A stretch of 64,000 bases of DNA from Stenotrophomonas nitritireducens (GTDB lineage Bacteria; Pseudomonadota; Gammaproteobacteria; Xanthomonadales; Xanthomonadaceae). The stretch is from assembly GCF_001700965.1 (NCBI RefSeq), contig NZ_CP016756.1:3338501-3402500 (forward strand). Direction: 5' to 3'. Made by a program: the position numbers and the translations under genes. A model generated the notes under the pieces. The model searched no databases, was not told where the DNA came from, and saw nothing but the letters and a program-made list of their open reading frames with translations. Shown here one piece after another: positions 60,675 to 64,000 of the stretch (its first letter is position 1; each line of letters begins with the position of its first letter).

Positions 60675-61538
60675 ATGAACCCGCAACAAGCACAGCCTGT
60701 GACCGCTGCATTCGTAGCACCCGCCGAAGCAGCAGACTTCTCCCTGCTGGATGCCGCCTGCATCTGCATGGCCGCCGCCGACCCGCTTGAGAAAGTCGCG
60801 CTCACCCAGCATTACGCCGCTCGTTACCGCGCTGGCATATTGAAGCTGCCAGCAGAAGCGCCAGACCCGGATCCGATCCGCGCGCCGGGCCGCCCTCCGC
60901 AACTGGTGCTTGTGCACCCGCGCGATCTGCCGCGGCGTGGCCTGGGTTCGGTCGATGGCCGTGCCGCCTTCATTCATGCCATCGCCCACATCGAACTCAA
61001 TGCCATCGACCTGGCCTGGGACGCGGTGTATCGCTTCCGCGGCTTGCCGGCCAGTTTCTACGCCGATTGGGTCAGCTGCGCGGACGACGAATCACGCCAT
61101 TTCGTGCTGCTGCGTGAGCGCTTGCTGGCGCATGGCCATGACTACGCCGATTTCCCCGCCCACAATGGCCTGTGGGAAATGTGCGAGAAGACCGCGCATG
61201 ACGGTCTGGCGCGCATGGCGCTGGTGCCGCGCGTGCTGGAAGCGCGCGGGCTGGATGTGACCCCGGCGATGATCGGCAAGCTGCGCTCGCTCGGCGATGC
61301 AACTACCGCCGATGTGCTGGAAGTGATCCTGCGCGAGGAGGTTGCCCACGTGGCTGCCGGCACGCGCTGGTATCACTGGTATTGCGCACGCGCTGGCGTC
61401 GAGCCGAAGGCACGCTTCAAGGCGTTGCTCGGCGAATACGCCGGCGGCTACCTGCGCGGCCCGTTCAATCTCGAAGCCCGCCTGCTGGCCGGGTTCGACG
61501 AGGATGAGCTGGCCCATCTGGTCGAACAGGCCGGCTGA
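60675..61538 (+). CDS. Ferritin-like DUF455 protein
   Basis: 287 residues, helical. Putative di-metal ligands appear in AHIELNAIDLAWD, DDESRHFVLL and REEVAHVAAG, the arrangement of the ferritin-like DUF455 family related to hydroxylases such as MiaE. Substrate unknown; cytoplasmic. It follows purF and the C/T-rich element. Confidence 0.85.
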   Translation: MNPQQAQPVTAAFVAPAEAADFSLLDAACICMAAADPLEKVALTQHYAARYRAGILKLPAEAPDPDPIRAPGRPPQLVLVHPRDLPRRGLGSVDGRAAFIHAIAHIELNAIDLAWDAVYRFRGLPASFYADWVSCADDESRHFVLLRERLLAHGHDYADFPAHNGLWEMCEKTAHDGLARMALVPRVLEARGLDVTPAMIGKLRSLGDATTADVLEVILREEVAHVAAGTRWYHWYCARAGVEPKARFKALLGEYAGGYLRGPFNLEARLLAGFDEDELAHLVEQAG

Positions 61539-61669
61539 TTGCGGCGGGGGGCATCGAACAGATGCCGTGCCCGCTTTGTTGCCTGATGTTGATCGCGTCT
61601 GCCGTTGCTAGTTGCGGCAACGATGAACGCCGCCCCGAACTCGGGCCGTGTCTGATTGACTGCCAGCGT

Positions 61670-61706
61670 GCCAGACATCCACCATCAGTCATGGTGGATG
61701 TCTGGC
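61670..61706. other. Perfect 16-bp hairpin of unknown role
   Basis: GCCAGACATCCACCAT, 5-base loop CAGTC, and exact complement ATGGTGGATGTCTGGC. No T tract follows. It lies in a 278-base gap between the DUF455 gene and the lipoprotein gene; no other copy was noticed in the window. Confidence 0.7.
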
Positions 61707-61816
61707 TGCTGTATGCCGTCTCTATCACGAGGTGATGCAACGGCATGCACCATCATCCGATCGTGGCGCACCTCAGCGTGGCCGCGGCCGGCAATGACGC
61801 AATCAAGGAGAACGTA

Positions 61817-62272
61817 ATGAAGCAGATGTTGATCGCAGGTGCGGTGTTGTTGGCATTGGCTGCGTGTACCGGGCAGAAGCCTGCCAGCACCGATGCCGGC
61901 ACTGCGGCGCCAGCACCGGCTCCGGGCGCAAGCGCTGAAGCGGGCGCCAAGGACGCGTTCCCGGTGATCCTGCAGGCCGCGGGCAATGAGCCGTTCTGGG
62001 CGGTGCGCGTGGACGGCGCCAAGCTGGACTACAGCACCCCGGAAACCCAGGCCAGCCCACGCCATTTTGAAGGCGCACGTGCCGTGCAGGACGGTCTGCT
62101 GGTGGTGCAGGGTGGCGAAGGTGCCGATGGTTTCCGGCTGACGCTGCAACGCGCCGAGTGCTCGGACGGCATGTCCGACCTGAAGCATCCGTTCACCGCC
62201 GAATTCGTGCTGGGCAAGGACACCTTCAAGGGCTGCGCCCGCGACCCGTCGGTGCCGGTGGAAGCCCCCTGA
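61817..62272 (+). CDS. Lipoprotein with NEPFW motif (COG3650-like)
   Basis: 151 residues. Lipobox LAAC near residue 18, an Ala/Pro-rich linker, then a domain with AAGNEPFWAVRVDGAKLDYSTPE, the hallmark NEPFW of a widespread family often found with META/HslJ lipoproteins (motif given in two parts: AAGNEPFW, VDGAKLDYSTPE), and two cysteines. AAGGAG lies 6 bases before ATG 61817. Function unknown. Confidence 0.82.
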   Translation: MKQMLIAGAVLLALAACTGQKPASTDAGTAAPAPAPGASAEAGAKDAFPVILQAAGNEPFWAVRVDGAKLDYSTPETQASPRHFEGARAVQDGLLVVQGGEGADGFRLTLQRAECSDGMSDLKHPFTAEFVLGKDTFKGCARDPSVPVEAP

Positions 62273-62283
62273 GCAAGCTGCGG

Positions 62284-62677
62284 GTAGGAGCGGCGTAAGC
62301 CGCGAAACCAGCAAAGCAAAGCCCGTCAGACAGGTCTGCAATTGCAGCCACTCTGGCGGGCTTTCTTGTATCAGCTTCGCGGCTTATGCCGCTCCTACAA
62401 AATCAGGGGCAGCGGCGTGAACTGTAGGAGCGGCGTAAGCCGCGAAGCCACAAATGCAAAGCCCGCCGGAAGGTCTGCAATTGCAGCCACTCTGACGGGC
62501 TTTCTTGTATCAGCTTCGCGGCTGATGCCGCTCCCACAAAACCGGGGCAGCACCGTGAACTGTAGGAGCGGCGTGAGCCGCGAAACCAATAATGCAAAAC
62601 CCGCCAGGCAGTTCTGCAATTGCAGCCACCTCTGACGGGCTCTTTTGCACCAGCTTCGCGGCTTACGCCGCTCCTAC
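62284..62677. repeat. Triplicated nested family B palindrome
   Basis: Three units at 62284-62398, 62424-62537 and 62562-62677, separated by 24-25-base spacers, a period of 138-140. Each unit has outer family B arms (GGAGCGGC-GTRA-GCCGC type), a middle hairpin AAAGCCCG...CGGGCTTT (third unit altered) and an inner palindrome CTGCAATTGCAG. The middle hairpin resembles a terminator. It lies between convergent lipoprotein and lpxH genes and fills the 422-base gap. Confidence 0.9.
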
Positions 62678-62694
62678 AACAAGCACGATCAGGG

Positions 62695-63435
62695 TCAGCT
62701 CAGCGCTTCCAGGCGGAAGCCGTCGGCGTCAACGCGCAGTACCGAGCCCTGTTCGTACCAGTCGCCCAGCACGATGCGGGTGCAGCTGCCGTCGCCGGCA
62801 GTCACGCTGTGGATGGCAGGGCGATGGGTATGGCCGTGGATCATGGTGTCCACGCCGTAACGCTGGAACGTAGCCAGCACTTCGGCCGGGGCCACGTCGG
62901 TGACGGTTTCAAACGTGGCGTTGTCGTCCTGCTTCATTTCCGACTGGCGCGCCTGGCTGGCCGCACGTGCCTTCTGCGCGAAGGCGATGCGCGCTTCCAG
63001 CGGCTGTGCCAGGAACTGCGCGATGAAGGCCGGGTCGCGGCTCTGCGTGCGGAAGGCTTGGTAGGCGACATCGTCGGTGCACAGCAGATCGCCGTGCTGC
63101 AGCAGCACCGGCCGGCCGTACAGCGTGATCACTGATGGGTCCGGCAGGATGCGCATGCCGGCGCGTGCGGCATAGTCGTTGCCAACCAGGAAGTCACGGT
63201 TGCCACGGATGAAGTACACCGGTACGCCGGCATCGCTGACCTCGTGCAGGGCCAGCGCGACCGCGTCGGCGGCAGTGGACGGCGTGTCATCGCCGATCCA
63301 CGCTTCAAACAGGTCGCCAAGGATGTACAGCGCCTCGGCCTGCCGCGCTTCGCCGCGCAGGAAGTCGAGGAACAGCTCGGTGATGGCTGGACGGCTGGGG
63401 TCCAGATGCAGGTCGGAGATGAACAGCGTTGTCAT
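62695..63435 (-). CDS. lpxH: UDP-2,3-diacylglucosamine diphosphatase
   Basis: Makes lipid X in lipid A biosynthesis at the inner membrane. It has 246 residues of the calcineurin-like family: [28 protein letters not shown] and HGHTHRP give the two-manganese site. The start at 63435 is the first residue before the FISDLHLD strand; upstream in-frame sequence belongs to the next gene. Confidence 0.93.
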   Translation of the reverse strand: MTTLFISDLHLDPSRPAITELFLDFLRGEARQAEALYILGDLFEAWIGDDTPSTAADAVALALHEVSDAGVPVYFIRGNRDFLVGNDYAARAGMRILPDPSVITLYGRPVLLQHGDLLCTDDVAYQAFRTQSRDPAFIAQFLAQPLEARIAFAQKARAASQARQSEMKQDDNATFETVTDVAPAEVLATFQRYGVDTMIHGHTHRPAIHSVTAGDGSCTRIVLGDWYEQGSVLRVDADGFRLEALS

Positions 63436-63455
63436 GCCCGCATTGTAGGGCCTGA

Positions 63456-63998
63456 TCAGCCGGCGAGCAGCGGCAAAAGCTGCAACGAGCCGGCCCCCAG
63501 CAGTACGCCGATGACGGTGGCGGCCAGCACATCGCTGGGGTAATGCAGTCCCAGCACCACCCGCGACAGGGCCACGCCGAGCGTGAAGGGCAGCAGCAGC
63601 GGCGCCAGCCACGGGTAATAGGCCAGTGCCACCACGGTGAAGGACACTGCATGCAGGGTGTGGCCGGATGGGAAGCTGTATTCATCCAGCGGTGCGACCC
63701 AGGCGCGGATGCGCATATCGGCGGCGAACGGACGCGGGCGGCGGGTCCAGCGTTTGAGCAGCTTGTACAGGGTCAGCGCCAGCACGCCGGTGGCTGCCAT
63801 GTGTGCGGAGGCCTGCAGGCCGTCCAGGCCATCGGCCAGTACCAAGGCGCCCATCAGCATGTACCAGAACACGCCGTCACCGAGGCGGCTGAGCACCGAG
63901 AACAGACGGCGGATTCCACGGCGACGGCCATAGCGGTTTGCTCGGCGGCACCAGCGTGCCTCGCGTGCGGCGATGCCTTCAGGCGGCAGCAATGGCAT
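63456..63998 (-). CDS. PAP2 family phosphatase, start near the window end
   Basis: Membrane phosphatase of the PAP2 superfamily, perhaps a lipid phosphatase. 180 residues are visible with six hydrophobic segments; the three catalytic blocks are [13 protein letters not shown] and [12 protein letters not shown]. The first ATG is at 63998, so the true start could lie outside the window. It is 20 bases upstream of lpxH and probably co-transcribed. Confidence 0.87.
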   Translation of the reverse strand: MPLLPPEGIAAREARWCRRANRYGRRRGIRRLFSVLSRLGDGVFWYMLMGALVLADGLDGLQASAHMAATGVLALTLYKLLKRWTRRPRPFAADMRIRAWVAPLDEYSFPSGHTLHAVSFTVVALAYYPWLAPLLLPFTLGVALSRVVLGLHYPSDVLAATVIGVLLGAGSLQLLPLLAG

Positions 63999-64000
63999 GG

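Noticed and set aside
62342..62635. Small open frames with repeated 'SRLTPL' or 'RGLRRSY' peptides
   Set aside because: They are translations of family B repeats in both strands and are often mis-annotated as proteins.

Overview
This is a chromosomal window from a high-G+C gammaproteobacterium of the Xanthomonadaceae, most like Stenotrophomonas. The evidence is the S10-spc-alpha ribosomal gene order without rpmJ after secY, a class II (plant-type) DAHP synthase, the folC-SPOR-cvpA-purF order, and many short GTAG palindromes of the kind known in Stenotrophomonas maltophilia together with a REP-associated tyrosine transposase (RAYT). The genus call is inference. I saw no tRNA, rRNA, prophage, insertion sequence or CRISPR array.

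Layout. 1-13152: ribosomal superoperon on the plus strand, from a 5'-truncated rplD through rplQ, with secY and rpoA embedded. Four gaps are unusually long and structured (rpsN/rpsH, rplR/rpsE, secY/rpsM, rpoA/rplQ). 13298-15209: dsbB and class II DAHP synthase. 15212-16105: a RAYT gene bracketed by two near-identical 69-bp REP dimers, with a tandem REP array upstream. 16115-25205: DUF2127 protein, typA, ppiB, mdh, rluA, prpE, an unknown protein and a SUFU-domain protein. 25230-30607: a two-component system divergent from an envelope methionine-sulfoxide repair operon (Tat-lipoprotein MsrB, CcdA-thioredoxin fusion, exported MsrA). 30686-41898: glutathione transferase, SleB-type hydrolase, fadH, LTA-synthase-like enzyme, YczE-like membrane protein, an oxidoreductase, an abundant-type OmpA, and two small exported proteins that share a C-terminal motif and flank an RsuA-family pseudouridine synthase. 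42120-50945: kbl and tdh (threonine catabolism), separated by a porin-sulfate ABC transporter operon and a TorF-type outer-membrane protein. 51080-63998: S46 dipeptidyl-peptidase, TonB-like protein, histidine phosphatase, folC-SPOR-cvpA-purF, DUF455 protein, a lipoprotein, lpxH and a PAP2 phosphatase.

Repeats. Two main families can be told apart. Family A (GTAG + TGCCGAGC/GCTCGGCA) forms head-to-head dimers joined by a conserved linker containing TTACCGGTAA. Family B (core GCGGC-GTAA-GCCGC) forms inverted pairs found only between convergent genes here, and ends in a triplicated unit of about 138 bp at 62284-62677. A third group of C/T-rich hairpins (CCCTCCCTTTCGC or CCCTCACCCC types) lies next to family A or between genes.

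The most promising leads are the RAYT/REP locus and its tandem array, the triplicated nested palindrome, the segmented spc operon with an internal terminator and promoter, the paired small exported proteins, and the self-contained methionine-sulfoxide repair locus.
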